Shown here: positions 10,781 to 22,237 of the stretch, piece after piece
How positions within the stretch are numbered: position 1 is the stretch's first letter
How the letters are laid out: every line of letters starts with the position of its first letter
From: Ypsolopha sequella
Taxonomy: Eukaryota; Arthropoda; Insecta; Lepidoptera; Ypsolophidae
Direction: 5' to 3'
NCBI GenBank assembly: GCA_934047225.1
Contig: OW203990.1
Span: forward strand, 22,671,045 to 22,735,044
DNA length: 64,000 nucleotides
The notes under the pieces: model-generated
Seen by the model: only the letters and a program-made list of their open reading frames with translations
The model's database searches: none
What the model was told of the DNA's origin: nothing
Translations under genes and position numbers: made by a program

Positions 10781-12870
10781 CATTTCCCATGTAAATATGA
10801 TCTATTAATGACGCAGTCATGGACTGAACTATTTTCGGTTATTTTGGTAGGACTTTATATAAGGAAAATGTTTTGTAAACTAGCTTATTTATTATTGTTG
10901 TACTTAAAAAAAATGATAGCATTTCGATCAGAAGAAAAATTATTCCATGGTTTGATGTTATTTAATTAAAGATTGAATTACTGTGTTATTATATTAGTTA
11001 TTATTGATTTGATGACAGGCCCTGCAAAGTTCCTTATAATTATGTGATGATAAAAATGTTATATTCAAAATGTGTAAATTATTTAATAAACGTAATGAAA
11101 CAAAATTAAATATTGCAGTTTTACTGACTCCTTTCACACTCCGTCACACGCGCATCTAATTTCTACACCATTACACGCGTGGGGCAAAGAGTGACCGAAT
11201 TTATAATTAAAATAACATTGTTAATTTATATCTCTTTGCGATGGATAAATCGCCAAGTGTTCAAACATAGAAATTTATTTCTGTCATAGTTTTAGAATTA
11301 AATTATTTTACACTGTAACAATTGAAAAGAAACAAATCATGATTATTATAAATATGTGCTAAGTAATAACATGAATGTCTACAAATATTTAAACTTCTAA
11401 TAATTATTGCAACAATTAAAGAAAAAAATAAGTCACGACGAATTTTTTCAAAAAGCAACATTCAATCTAAATGATCTTCCGTCACAGTACTGAAAAGCGT
11501 GCCCTTGCATTAGTATAACCTTCCTAGAAAACTTTTTTATGCGCAGATGCTATCGAAACTTGACTAGTGCAAGCATTGATATACAAGCTGCAGGTACCCA
11601 GGAAAAGAAGACTGTCGGTATAAAACAGTTCAAGTAATTACAAAATATTCATCACTAGGGCACGCCTGCAGGACGTTGAGACGTCTCGAGCAGGCCGAGG
11701 TAATTGACATTCTTAGAATTTCTAAAAAAAATATAGTACTAATTTGTACTACTTTTCACGAAATAAACATCTTTCACATTTGGTACAATTAGTCTAATAA
11801 AGATTGGCGTTACAACCAGGGGGCCGGGGAGGGTTCAAGCGACTTCGTTGATCCCTCTAGAGGTTAATGGCCCACTAGTACTTGCGTACTATTCACATAA
11901 AAATATTTTTTTAAAAGTTCAATAAATTAATCATCGTCATTTTAGACAAATAGGTAATAGGTATTACAAAAAGTAACTATACATTAAAATACCACTGATG
12001 AAGTCTAGCAATACAACATGGATATCATTTGCAATAAAAAATTAGTTCTTTTTTGTGCTGATTCAAAGCGAACGTACCGGGAACTAAAATGGACACTTTC
12101 TCATCTTTATCATTAGGTCCGAGTACGCTCACGTGACTCACTGCAGCGAACAGCACCAAAATGTCAATCAAATTTCATCATTATCTGGTCAATAGCCAGC
12201 GGTGTTACTTGTATTACTATAGAGGTCAGTTGTTTATTCGGAGTCTATAGTCTATGGTACGGATTCCATATACAGGATTTCAAGAAGTTTACCTTGTCTA
12301 TGGTATCCGACAAGCTGTGGGGCTGTGTATAGAATCTCAGAATAAGGAATACCGGAGTATAGAATTCATATTGAGTGAAAAGCCGCCTCTTTTTCTCTTG
12401 AGCAAAGGATATGGAGTTTCTGAACAATTCGCAGCGTTCTTAAATTAAAACACTTTTCTTCTCTGCTAAAAACCAGTGAGCCAAAGTCGATTTTGCTCAC
12501 CGTTTTTAAGCAACAAAGGCGCGCTTTTCGAGCTAGTGAAATGAAAAGGTATATTGCTATTCTACTGCTATATTTTGATAGGATATATTTCTGGACAGTC
12601 TCGTGCTGGCCTATCAGCCCTCCAAGGGATAGCGTTGACTTTATAGTATTACGGATTTCTCGAGTCTGCATTTCGCGAATATAACTTGAAATTTTACGTA
12701 GTTTCTCTCGGGAGAGCAAGTAGTAATTTCCCTCCATACCTCTTCCTGCGTTGCCGCCGCCATGAAATTAGCACGTATACCGTACACGTAGAGCGTAAGT
12801 TATCCTGCTAAGGAATGGGATATGAAGAACTAACACAGCTTCATGCAAACATGCATAAATAAAAGATGCA
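10781..12870. other. AT-rich intergenic stretch
   Basis: I find no convincing exon or RNA gene here. The open frames around 12245-12737 overlap each other on both strands and show no recognisable family or splice context. The stretch separates the convergent 3' ends of the malic enzyme and kinase genes. Confidence 0.5.
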
Positions 12871-12891
12871 ACGTATCAGAGACTGACAGTC

Positions 12892-12897
12892 TTTATT
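12892..12897 (-). promoter_or_regulatory. Doa: Candidate polyadenylation signal of the kinase gene
   Basis: TTTATT on the plus strand is AATAAA on the minus strand, about 260 bases past the kinase stop at 13159. It is the closest clear hexamer in the right orientation and implies a short 3' UTR. Confidence 0.5.
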
Positions 12898-13070
12898 TCG
12901 AATAATAGTTATTTTATAAATACAAATAAATTGAGAAGTACCGATTCACAACAAATTACCTAGTTTACAACGTTCGACAAAATATTTTATCACTTATCAC
13001 TTCATAATAACTGTACAAGTCGGTCGGCCTCGGCCGGCACTGATTGACTACAATATCGACTTCATATCAC

Positions 13071-13158
13071 GTGGCGCCCCCGCGCGGGCGGGGCGCGGGG
13101 CGGGCGGTGCGGCGCGGCGGGGCGCGGGGCGGGGCGCCCGCGCGCACAGACGCGCGCC
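13071..13158 (-). other. Almost pure G+C block just after the kinase stop codon
   Basis: About 90 bases consist of runs such as GGGGCGCGGGGCGGGCGG on the plus strand, in an otherwise AT-rich region. It begins right after the TGA, so it would be the first part of the 3' UTR, C-rich in the mRNA. Several G-runs of three or four could form a G-quadruplex on the plus DNA strand. Confidence 0.7.
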
Positions 13159-13229
13159 TCACCTGCTGAGCGAGTGCGAACGCTCGCGGGACGTCGAGCT
13201 CTCGCCGTTCACTCGCGATCGGTCACTGC
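13159..13229 (-). CDS. Doa: CLK/LAMMER kinase, last coding exon
   Basis: After TGTTGCAG the frame continues the Gly codon opened at 14939 and reads GSDRSRVNGESSTSRERSHS, then LSR and TGA (13159-13161). A short Ser/Arg-rich tail after the kinase core is consistent with a Doa-type kinase. The phase-1 join with the preceding exon supports it. A GT lies within the stop region (AGCAG/GTGAGG), but no downstream exon is seen. Confidence 0.82.
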
Positions 13230-13990
13230 CTGCAACATTAGTTAACAGTCGGTCACAAAACATGCCGAGAGTAAAATATTAGCTGTTGCGTTATGTCGGC
13301 CACGTCCCGGTGTAGCAACATAGGAAAAACTAGCATTCCGCTTAGATATGTAACATGAAACTAAAAAATACTTCACATACTAGAAATGTTTCGGACACGG
13401 CAGATGGAATCGCCCTAAACTTCCAAAATACTTTTAGACCACGTATGTAACCATGCCAAGTTTTGCTTTAAGCGATTGTATTGTATAGCAAAATTGTGCG
13501 AGAATGTAAGAGTTATCTAGTAGTCAAAAGATAAAATAATAACTAAATACTGAACATGCAATGATTTGATAATTAAATATCTATACTTGGATTCGTGATT
13601 TGGCAGAAAGCCCATGAGTATAACTTGCACAACTAGCAGCTTTGAGTTTTCACATGATGAAATAGATGTATTCTAACGTGTCGGGCCCGGAACATGTTAT
13701 CGCCCTCAGATATTGATGATTCCTTCTGTACATACGTCTGTTACTGGACAGAAGAAACAAGTTAAACAAAACAAAATGAAAAAATACGTTAACAAATAAA
13801 GTAAGCGAAACAAAACACACCGACAGCACAATGTCAAAACACAATAAAGAAAACGTAACCATATCTCGCTATGTTTTGACAAAAATGCAAAATTAGGCTA
13901 TAAAGCGAGCGCTAGTTGCAGTAAAACAAGGCCTGACCTAAGGAATGATGGCCTTTGATACACGTGTCCTATAACAAAACATTTCACTTA

Positions 13991-14382
13991 GGGGCCGTCC
14001 ATATATTACGTCATTTGAAATTAGGGAGGGGGGGTCTGGTATGCGAATGGTAATAATGACGTAGGAGGGGAGGGGTCTTGCCAACATTGACGTCATCTTT
14101 GGAAATACGGATTACTACAAAATATTCACAGATTCAAAATTTACGCAATTCCAAAATCAGTCCTGGGAAATATTCTCGAGACAATTATAAAAATAATGCA
14201 GAACATTAAAATATCTACCGTTTTTGGAGGTATTTTTAGCACCTCCGAGAAAGTTTGAATACTCTTGACTCTTTAACCATACATAGCGCTTCAAAACTTT
14301 TTGAGAAATCGCCAATTCACACTTATGACGTCAGTTTAGTGAGACGGGGGTTTAAAATAGGCAAAAATATATGGACGGCCTC
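13991..14382. mobile_element. MITE with GGCCGTCCATAT ends
   Basis: The left end GGGGCCGTCCATATATTACG and the right end AAATATATGGACGGCCTC are inverted. The interior is non-coding with G-rich GGGAGGGGGGG. Elements with GGCCGTCCATA...TTACGTCA ends are widespread in insect genomes (general knowledge). It lies in the last kinase intron. Confidence 0.7.
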
Positions 14383-14469
14383 TTATTACAAAAATTAACG
14401 GATTATGAACAATTTGATTAAGGCGCATATAATTAAATAAAAATAAAAATCCAGTAAAATATAAACTAA

Positions 14470-14802
14470 GCTAAGGCTATGCGTTCACCAGCTCACAGCC
14501 ACAAAATCGATATTACCAGAAGGCCGACTGTATACAACGAGCAAAAACAGACACACACATGCATAGACGCGTACGTATGATGATCTCGCCAGAATTTCGT
14601 AATGGCATTCGACCGACGTCGTACGTACGCGTCTATGTGTGCGTGCGCGTAATAATGTGAACCTTCTGTAAGTGGTTATTTTGTGCCACAGCGTAAGCGG
14701 CAGACGGACAAAATCAACTGGATTTCATGCAGACTAATGACGTCATCAGCATCCGTTTCCAAGAAATCTGTCCGTCGTCAGCTGGTGAACGATTAGCCTT
14801 AC
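14470..14802. mobile_element. Palindromic MITE
   Basis: The ends AAGGCTATGCGTTCACCAGC and CTGGTGAACGATTAGCCTT pair. An inner pair (CATAGACGCGTACGTA and TACGTACGCGTCTATG) makes a second stem. It is in the last kinase intron, about 135 bases from the 14939-15086 exon. Confidence 0.65.
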
Positions 14803-14938
14803 ACTTTAGAATCAGGAGCTTCTTCGAATATATTTGATGATATCGTTATTCCTTACAGTCAGACAAGATAAGAGCAAACGATATCATATCGAAGTAGCCC
14901 CTGTAATATAGACACCAAGACGTGTAGCGTGTACTGAC

Positions 14939-15086
14939 CGAGCCTGTGCTGCGGCGGCAGCTTGGAGAAGAAGGGATGGTGCAGCGCGTCCCGTAGCGTG
15001 ATCCGCTGCGAGGGCTCGTACTCGAGCATGCGCGCAATCAGCTCGAACAGCTGCCGGGACTCTTCGTTGTTGTTCTGGAGGTATCT
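14939..15086 (-). CDS. Doa: CLK/LAMMER kinase, C-lobe exon
   Basis: The minus-strand frame reads RYLQNNNEESRQLFELIARM, then LEYEPSQRITLRDALHHPFF and SKLPPQHRLG. This is the end of a CLK-family C-lobe (the helix with the conserved Arg of subdomain XI, then HPFF). The acceptor is TTGTCAG and the donor is G/GTCAGT. The exon starts in phase 0 and ends in phase 1. Confidence 0.93.
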
Positions 15087-15211
15087 CTGACAACATAACA
15101 GTACATCGTTACCACTGTATCCTCGAGGGGCTATCGGTCACTGGAATGGTGAACAACTGTACCCCGTCATTTCAACAAATGTTGATGATTGTGATTGTCG
15201 GCACCATAGAC

Positions 15212-15620
15212 CAGCGGTTCCTAAAAGGTGTTCCGCGGAACCCTGGGGTTTCGTAGAGCGGTTACAGGGGTTCCGCGTAATATGTGAAGAAATAAAACAT
15301 TACTATTATACACGCTGTCGCAGTAACCAGGCAGCTGACGAAGCCGCGCTGGCGCTTATTGGATACAGATTACAGAACCCATTCGCAAAAAGGACCAAAA
15401 ACCATATATATTAACTGTCGGATTATAGAGGTAAATAATACTCTTATGACGATGTATGTGGCCATGGAGGATGGTGAGATTGGGTATGTGGTGGACTCAG
15501 TGTGATTATTCAAGAACTCTTGAATAAGAAAGGCTTAACTTTCATTATAGGAGTTGGGGTTCCGCCAAAAAAAGGGCGATTATTTAGGGTTCCATAGCCC
15601 AAACAAATTGGGAACCACTG
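15212..15620. mobile_element. hAT-type MITE with perfect 8-bp TSD
   Basis: The ends CAGCGGTTCCTAAA and TTGGGAACCACTG are inverted. The flanks carry identical CCATAGAC at 15204-15211 and 15621-15628, the 8-base duplication expected of hAT. At 409 bases it is non-autonomous. The perfect TSD suggests a fairly recent insertion in the kinase intron. Confidence 0.87.
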
Positions 15621-16167
15621 CCATAGACAATACAGCCCAGAAAGACGTCTATTGTTAAACATCTTGCGTACAAATAATTCTGTCAACAATCGAAACGGGA
15701 TACTGCAATCCTATTGGCTCTTCCAATCTTACGTATAGCGCCACAAACTTATCTTTCCCGAAGACGAAGACTCCAACGTAATGAATATAGAAGTCATTTT
15801 GGTTTGGCCTACCGAAACATATAATTTTGGAGTGGCGAATTATATCTGCTGGTTCAGTCAGATGTGTTGACAGAAATCGGTCGCCTGTTGTGAGGAGTCT
15901 GAAGGCTGTATTCGTCTATGGTCGGCACTTATTATATATCTTTGTTGACACTTGTACTTGTACTTAACAACAATATCTGTGTTCATATCAACAAAGATGA
16001 AGAAACAGTCTAAGCCTGAACTTATCGCCGAGCATTATGTTTCAAACTAAAACCTAGACCAGAAAATCTGCGCAATAGGGTTTTCATGTACAATCGCACC
16101 ATGTCAACCTACCCAATGACAGCTCTATTATGCAGTCGTAATAGTAAGAATTGTACAAAATAGATAG

Positions 16168-16310
16168 TACAGGTCCCGGCAGTAAACAATGCACGTCGGC
16201 TATCTTCGGCTTCGTAGAGCGCCGTCTCTGTCACCACCGGACTGTTAGTGCTTCGTGCGACAGAGACGACGCTACGATACGATGTGCATTATTTACTGCC
16301 ACGATCTGTA
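16168..16310. mobile_element. Foldback MITE (copy 1; related to 59112-59250)
   Basis: The arms TACAGGTCCCGGCAGTAAAC and GTTTACTGCC-type complement ending CTGTA enclose CGGCTATCTTCGGCTTCGTA and its inverted partner CTACGATACGATG. The central CCGTCTCTGTC and GACAGAGACG pair as well. The copy at 59112-59250 is nearly identical inside; a part copy lies near 59640-59700. Confidence 0.75.
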
Positions 16311-16368
16311 GCTTGACTTGCAGAGTATTGTACAATATGAAATTAATAAGAGGAAATTAAAAACTCAC

Positions 16369-16474
16369 AAGTAAGGGTTTGCAGTTTTCTCTGACGTATC
16401 TGCCTGCAGATGATTTCTCGTCCCAGTCTAGTTTGCCGTGGTAAAAGTATTTTGTTCTTGTTTTTCGTGCCATT
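16369..16474 (-). CDS. Doa: CLK/LAMMER kinase, C-lobe exon
   Basis: The frame reads [19 protein letters not shown], then [17 protein letters not shown]. The motif [11 protein letters not shown]...[13 protein letters not shown] is specific to CLK/LAMMER kinases (the insert between subdomains X and XI). It begins with one base finishing an Arg codon from 17288 and ends in phase 0 at GTGAGT. Confidence 0.97.
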
Positions 16475-16588
16475 CTGAAATAAACAAAAATATATATTAC
16501 ACTTCTGTTTATTCAATATTCGGAAATTTGTAATTTCATTTAAATGAATGCACAGCGAAAACTACTACTCCGATCTTATTGATATATA

Positions 16589-17005
16589 CAGGGTGTTACG
16601 ATGAAGTTGCGGAAGCCGGATGGCTTATTACGTATCTTGCAAACAGTAAGCAATCGACAAAAATTGTGCAATTAATGTGTCAAAAGTTGCTTTTCTTATT
16701 AAGAAAGTGACTTTTGACACAGCAACTGCGCAATTTTTGTCGATTGCTTATTGTTTGCAAGATACGTAAGAAACTGGCGACAAAAATCGTCCATACATTA
16801 ACGACATTTCGTGAAAAAAAAATTGTGGAAGCGAGAAAAAAAAAACAGTTTTCTCGAAGATTTTGGTCGGGTAGCTATGTAACATTTCTATTTAACAGCT
16901 GATTTTTAATCGCGATTCGAGGGTTGGCTCTATAGTAAAAGTTGTTCTTTTGGACGAGTACTATAAACAGTTTCAAGGCTTCCGCAACTTCATCTTAACA
17001 CTCTG
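16589..17005. mobile_element. Compound MITE with TA flanks and an inner palindrome
   Basis: The outer ends CAGGGTGTTACGATGAAGTT and its inverted partner (CTTCATCTTAACACTCTG) are flanked by TA. Inside, 16628-16770 is a second palindrome with ~60-base arms (TATCTTGCAAACAGTAAGCA and its complement). The outer part recurs, shortened, at 1083-1293. TA duplication suggests a Tc1/mariner-mobilised family. Confidence 0.75.
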
Positions 17006-17287
17006 TATAGGCAGAATGGATACCCAAATTATTTTCTTTCAAGATTCATGTGATATAATAAAGATATTTGCTTCCTTTAACAAATAGTTATCAACTTCGT
17101 ATGACATAATTTATTATTTCCCTCGCATTTTATATACCTTTTACGCTCGGTATAATAATAACAAGAAAAATCTTGATAATTCCATTATCTGAGTTTTCCC
17201 GGTCACATTGCAATTAAGCCGTAGACGATGTGACGCACGGGTCCGTTGTCACCTGATGATGTACAGTGTCACCGAGAGAGACAGTAC

Positions 17288-17432
17288 CTGTATGGTATGG
17301 GTCCCAGTATCCGCTCCATCATGGCGAGGTGCTCGCGGTTGTCATGTGTCTGGAACAGCGTCAGCCCGAGATGCAGCTCGAACATGATGCAGCCGATCGA
17401 CCACACGTCGCACGGCTGCGACCACCCGAGCT
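17288..17432 (-). CDS. Doa: CLK/LAMMER kinase, exon with the LAMMER signature
   Basis: The frame reads [20 protein letters not shown], then [20 protein letters not shown] and [17 protein letters not shown] is the diagnostic motif of the family (subdomain X). D-x-W-S-x-G is the conserved subdomain IX. It enters with two bases completing Glu from exon 18556 and leaves with two bases of Arg. Confidence 0.98.
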
Positions 17433-17539
17433 CTGAATATTACACGTACCGCTCATTACTACTAGAGAAATTCGAACCACCAATCATATGAACGATGGAT
17501 GTTAATTTTTACATCTTATTTAGAAGAACAGACATTATA

Positions 17540-17940
17540 GTAGTTTATGCTACTAGGGCGAAAAGGAATAAATCACGAGGACGATTTAAAACACGAGCGA
17601 AGCGAGTGTTTTGAACGTAACCGAGTAATTTATTGCTCTTACGCCCGTGTACCATACTACGTTTTCCAATGTATAGTGTGAGGAAATAAAACAAATATAA
17701 TCTTGTGAACTTTAAATTATGATTGGCTCAAAAGGACTGTATCCAGAGCCGTTTAACAGTGGACAAAAAAGTACAACATTTATGGTACACAGGAAAGGCT
17801 GCAGGTTAGCCAACCCCTGCAACTAAATAAAAAATAATAATAATAATAATAAAGCTCTAGGGCAAAATAATCGACTTCCTGTTCGGTTTTGATGCATAAA
17901 AAGTGGGCCTTTACGAGCACTTGCATTGAAAAATATATAA
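17540..17940. repeat. Interspersed repeat, copy 1 (copy 2 at 48460-48865)
   Basis: It starts TTATAGTAGTTTATGCTACT and contains the hairpin AAAACACGAGCGAAGCGAGT/GTTTT, then CCGTGTACCATACTACG. A short (AAT)n run and GGGCCTTTACGAGCAC close it. The second copy keeps the same order and orientation 31 kb away. No frame is seen. Confidence 0.75.
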
Positions 17941-18555
17941 TAATAATTGCAACCCATTCATTGAAAAATAAATGAGTATAATTTTTCTAGGCAACTGCGC
18001 GATTCCTGGGATAAAATTGATTTGAGACAATATTGATTGACCCAATAAATAAGCTACCCACTACTTGATCTTTTGAGATAACAATGATAATAATAATGTA
18101 GCTTTTATTACCCAAAACCTTATTTTACTACAAATGACTTACTTTACAATAAAGCTAAGTTCATAATATGCAAGTTTCGGAATAAATAATTAACCGACAA
18201 TAAATTATTGTACATGGTATTAATTAAAATTTTACATTTTTTATTTATTTCAATATGAATTTTTTCCAATCAATAGTATTAAAATCAATTAATTGTGATA
18301 ATAATATAACTAATCAGTCAAAAGTATTAATAATAATCATGTATATAATAATAATAAAATTGAATGTCACATAAATAAATAATTCTTTGTAAGTCAAATA
18401 AATGAAATCGTAATAAAATTGTAGATTGCTATACAACCTATACAACTTGATCACATGAGATGAAATGTAAGAAACACACGACCATTCATATTAATGATAC
18501 TATAACTAGGGTTGAATAAGATAACAGTAGTTTATGAGATGTGAATAGTAAATAC
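17941..18555. other. Very AT-rich kinase intron
   Basis: Low-complexity A/T sequence with ATA, AATAAT and TAATTA runs; I see no exon, RNA gene or element ends. Confidence 0.5.
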
Positions 18556-18685
18556 CTAATATAACTTCAGGCGCCCGGTAATGCCTCGTGGAGACGATGG
18601 TGGAATGGTGCTCGTGGTCGAACGTGGCGCTGCCGAAGTCTATCAGCCGCACGTCGCTGCGTTTCACGCGACGCACGTCCGTCTT
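18556..18685 (-). CDS. Doa: CLK/LAMMER kinase, activation-segment exon
   Basis: The frame reads [20 protein letters not shown], then [20 protein letters not shown] and VIL. It contains the DFG magnesium loop and the [15 protein letters not shown] activation loop with APE, which is essentially invariant in CLK kinases. It starts in phase 0 and ends in phase 1. Confidence 0.98.
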
Positions 18686-20191
18686 CTGCAATGTACAACA
18701 TACACTATAATTTATAACTGTTGGAAGGATTTCTCAACCGTCTCTTGATCTGCATACTACACAAAAACATCTACCTAAAACATTAGTTTCAAATGACAAA
18801 TACTAGAACAATGATAGAAGTACCAAATAGGTCTGCTTACTTTCATTCTTAGTATACATCCAAATTCGAGGCAGTAAGTAAAGTCTACCCGGAATTTGCT
18901 TTCTTTTTGATATCACATTTGCTATCACTAAAACCGAAATAGCGTCATCTTTGACAAATATGGACTAATAATATCTCCGGTAAAATCCATATGATACCCG
19001 CCCGTCCAGCTTATATTACTCGGTTGATGAATGTGCAAAAAGTAAGAGGTGACAAAGGGGCGTGTCTTCCTATGGCAAAAAGCGGCTGATTTAGAGGAGA
19101 TCATAACTGGCCAGTTAGGTATAGGAAAACTATAGCAATTAAAAAAAATTATCACTGATGAGAAAAATAAAAAGAAGTAAAATCAATAAAATGAAAATTT
19201 TGTAAAAATATAATATTATGGCTATCAAATTGTAGGTATTAAAAAGCTGATTGGAAAATATATACTTTGGCTATATTTAATTGCATCTATTTTGAGAAAT
19301 CCTTGAAAAACCATAAAAAATTGTATGTCCCCCCCCTTATCTCCAAAACTGGTGGACTAAAGAATATGAACAAAATCATTGTAATATGTGTTTACTTAAA
19401 TATTACAGGAAAAATAAAGCGGTTGAGAAATTCACGAAAAAAAATGACAAAATTAAATTTATCATCCACAATACAGAACCCTAGGTACGCGAGTCTTACT
19501 CGCACTTGGCCGGTTTTTTATTAATAATATATATCATGAACTTGGCTTAAATGATAGGCAGATAATGGTACAGTTACATGAGATAATCAGCAATAATCTG
19601 CAACAATCGGAATGAAATAAATTTTCGTTTCTGTTCCGTGTTTAATCGGAAAAGCATTATCCCCTTTGCAACTGCGTCACGATTCTTAATTTACACGGTG
19701 TGCATTCGTGCAACATTACTTAGTGTCACTTAAGCCAGAAACAAGAACATTTAAAAAGCACTGTTGATTACCTTGATTTATTTGCATAAACTAAGAACAA
19801 TACAAAATTCTGATTGAGTGCTCCTGCGTCACGGCTTTTGCAAAGTATAAAATATAGAAATAATAAAATATATCAGGAACAAAAATTTTACGGTATAAAT
19901 AAAAATATGTAATGATTTCAGAAAGAAATTTCGCGTATGTTATAATTTTTTAAAATATAAAAATAATCAAAATATATTTTTAAATCATATTTTATACAAG
20001 TTAAGGACAAATTTATGGAGAGAAAAAAAAATACTCAGATACCACTTGCTTGCGGACATTCAAGGAAAACACTGTGAGGTAAATCAGCATGCCCTAAAAA
20101 GCGTGTATTTGTGTCCGAAGCACGGTGATAATGCTCACATTTGGACTTAAAAAACCTTCGGTAAAAATATGGTGTACAAATGTTGTGTTAC
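18686..20191. other. Kinase intron without recognised exons
   Basis: AT-rich intron. At about 19475-19520 a fragment reading AGAACCCTAGGTACGCGAGT resembles the ends of the 35459-35908 repeat type. I see nothing else I can name. Confidence 0.45.
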
Positions 20192-20374
20192 CTTTTTGTT
20201 GGAGGTGTTGATGACCGGCACCAGCTCATAGTCAGAGTCGACGAACAATATGTTCTCCGGCTTTAGGTCGGTGTGGGTGAGCTTGTGCTCGTGCAGGAAC
20301 AGCACCGACCAGATCAGCTGGTACGCGATGTGCCGCACCTGCTCCAGGGGGTAGGGCTGGTAGTTGTTGTCTTT
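20192..20374 (-). CDS. Doa: CLK/LAMMER kinase, catalytic-loop exon
   Basis: The frame reads [20 protein letters not shown], then a helix and [28 protein letters not shown] is the catalytic loop in the form used by this family (HTD in place of HRD), with Asp as catalytic base and Asn binding metal. Exactly 61 codons, phase 0 at both ends. Confidence 0.98.
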
Positions 20375-20670
20375 CTGCAAGTGTTACAACACATACGTTC
20401 ATACTGACTCTAGTCGAACGTTCAAACAAGGAGCTTTGTCTATAAAAAAATATCGAATGTTTACTTTGCCAATCTCTTATCCAAGTTTTATTTACATAAA
20501 TTTTGTCACTAAACGAGTTTTAATACACATCTGATGTACTATATAGAGTCAGAAACAGTCGATAACAATGAATTTGGTGTCCATTATAAAATTCAAGTTT
20601 AAAGGCGTAAAGCCATTTTAAACAATAGAGATATCTAACATTACGTTAATAATGCAATAGCGATACTCAC

Positions 20671-20761
20671 AAGGAAGTCAAACACACTCTGTCCGAGCAT
20701 CTCAAACGCGATGCACATGTGTCCGTGATATTCAAACCAGTCTAGCATCTTCACGCATAAA
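20671..20761 (-). CDS. Doa: CLK/LAMMER kinase, hinge exon
   Basis: The frame reads [20 protein letters not shown], then [14 protein letters not shown]-x-Y-H-G-H-M-C-I-x-F-E is the typical CLK hinge strand and linker. It enters with one base finishing Asn and ends in phase 0 before GTGAGT. Confidence 0.97.
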
Positions 20762-21178
20762 CTGAAATGTTACAAACAGAAAACGATATTAATACATATT
20801 TACTAATGATCGTGTCGTGGCCGCTAATCTATTATGAGATTTACAATAAATAAAAAGATAATATTCAATGATGTTGATGTGGATATGAAGGGCGCCATCC
20901 GTCACAATGATCTAGCATATCTAGTATCAAGGGTGCACAATCGCATTATATCGCTGTTATTACAAGAGAACGCTATTTAGAAAGTGCGGGCGCAGACGTT
21001 GGTATTTTTGCGTTTTCAGTTGACATCGAATTCTTCGTTGGCGGCCCGCCAACCTCCGGCCGTAACGTCCATTATAAACGTGCAAGGTCACATATTGCTA
21101 CACCGGGGCTTCGATTCCTATATTTTATTTATATCAACAATGAACGATAATAAAATTTGCGACGCTATAAATACTCAC

Positions 21179-21292
21179 TTTTTACAGTCTGGATCAACAT
21201 CTGCTAATTTTTCTAAAACGTTGATTTCTAGTTTTGCAGCCTCTCTGTACTTCTCTACGTTCTTGATTATCTTGAGAGCCATCCTATGCTCC
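21179..21292 (-). CDS. Doa: CLK/LAMMER kinase, exon with the ATP-anchoring Lys and C-helix
   Basis: The frame reads MEHRMALKIIKNVEKYREAA, then KLEINVLEKL and DVDPDCK. The Lys of ALKIIK anchors ATP and the Glu of KLEINVL is its C-helix partner. Acceptor TAATTCCAG and donor GTGAGT; phases fit both neighbours. Confidence 0.97.
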
Positions 21293-21560
21293 CTGGAATT
21301 AGATAAAATTACGTGGTTATTGATCATTCCACCAGGTGATTTCTTGGCAATAAGCGTTGAATACTGAAGTGTTAATAACGTATGAAAATAGATATGAATA
21401 ATTAGGAGAGAGCGCAGTTTGCCAAAACAATGTGTCATTGCTAGAAGGTGGTGTCCGCTGCGAGGGAAGCGGAGCGGTGTGAACGACTCCCACTACGTTT
21501 ACTTTGATAAAAACATTGTTTTTGTACTTTCTATAATTAGTGACGAGACACAATACTCAC

Positions 21561-21627
21561 ATCTCTAAATCCTTCACCTCCACCACTTTGCCGAAGGTGC
21601 CCTCACCGAGAGTGTCGATGATTTTGT
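21561..21627 (-). CDS. Doa: CLK/LAMMER kinase, glycine-loop exon
   Basis: Joined to the exon at 22156-22237 it reads RYKIIDTLGEGTFGKVVEVK, then DLEM. LGEGTFGKV is the glycine-rich ATP loop. At 67 bases it is a short exon with TTTCAG acceptor and GTGAGT donor. Confidence 0.97.
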
Positions 21628-22155
21628 CTGAAATGAGAGCAAGGTTCAACCGTTAGTCATCGGCACGAGCGGTGGAGTCATGCTGGACATAAGCAACGAT
21701 TTCTCTTTCAGTCATTGACACACGATATTGTATTTTTCAAAAAATTCACGATCTACACAATATGACTAATAAAAATATTCGCAAGCTCTGTATATCAATC
21801 AGAGAAAGCATATCCTGGGGTGCTAGATGAACTTTAAGATCAGCATGACTTTCAATCAGAAAATATTAAAACTAGTAATCAAAATTTGTTACATCTTGTT
21901 AAAAATGAAGATCCGAAATAAAAATCATTTGTTTTGAATAATCTTCTTTCAGCGCGGTTCGCTGCAATTTCTTGATTCTGGGACAATTCTCTGAATATTT
22001 AGAATAGCTGTTTTGTTTAGATGAACCGTGTTCTGAGTTCATGGGCATAATATTGTGGTGTTAAAAAATGTGTGTATTTGTGTAGATGTATATAGAGGGA
22101 GAGAGGGTGTGTGTGTGGGTGTGAGTGTGTAGTGTTGTAGAATACGGTCACGAAC

Positions 22156-22237
22156 ATCTCGCTCCCATGACATATCCGGGCCAGTACACCAGGTGTCCGT
22201 CCTTGTCGTCCTTGACGGAGGAGCGTGCCCGGGAGCT
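22156..22237 (-). CDS. Doa: CLK/LAMMER kinase, first shared exon
   Basis: The frame reads SSRARSSVKDDKDGHLVYWP, then GYVMGAR. DDxDGHL(I/V)Y before ARY is the conserved lead-in to CLK kinase domains. The acceptor GTGCAG has a weak pyrimidine tract, and the frame has a stop upstream with no Met, so translation must come from an upstream exon. It starts in phase 0 and ends with one base (T) before GTTCGT; joining to 21627 gives RYK. Confidence 0.9.

Noticed and set aside
12245..12737. Overlapping frames on both strands between the two genes
   Set aside because: No family resemblance and no splice signals; length is within chance for this region.
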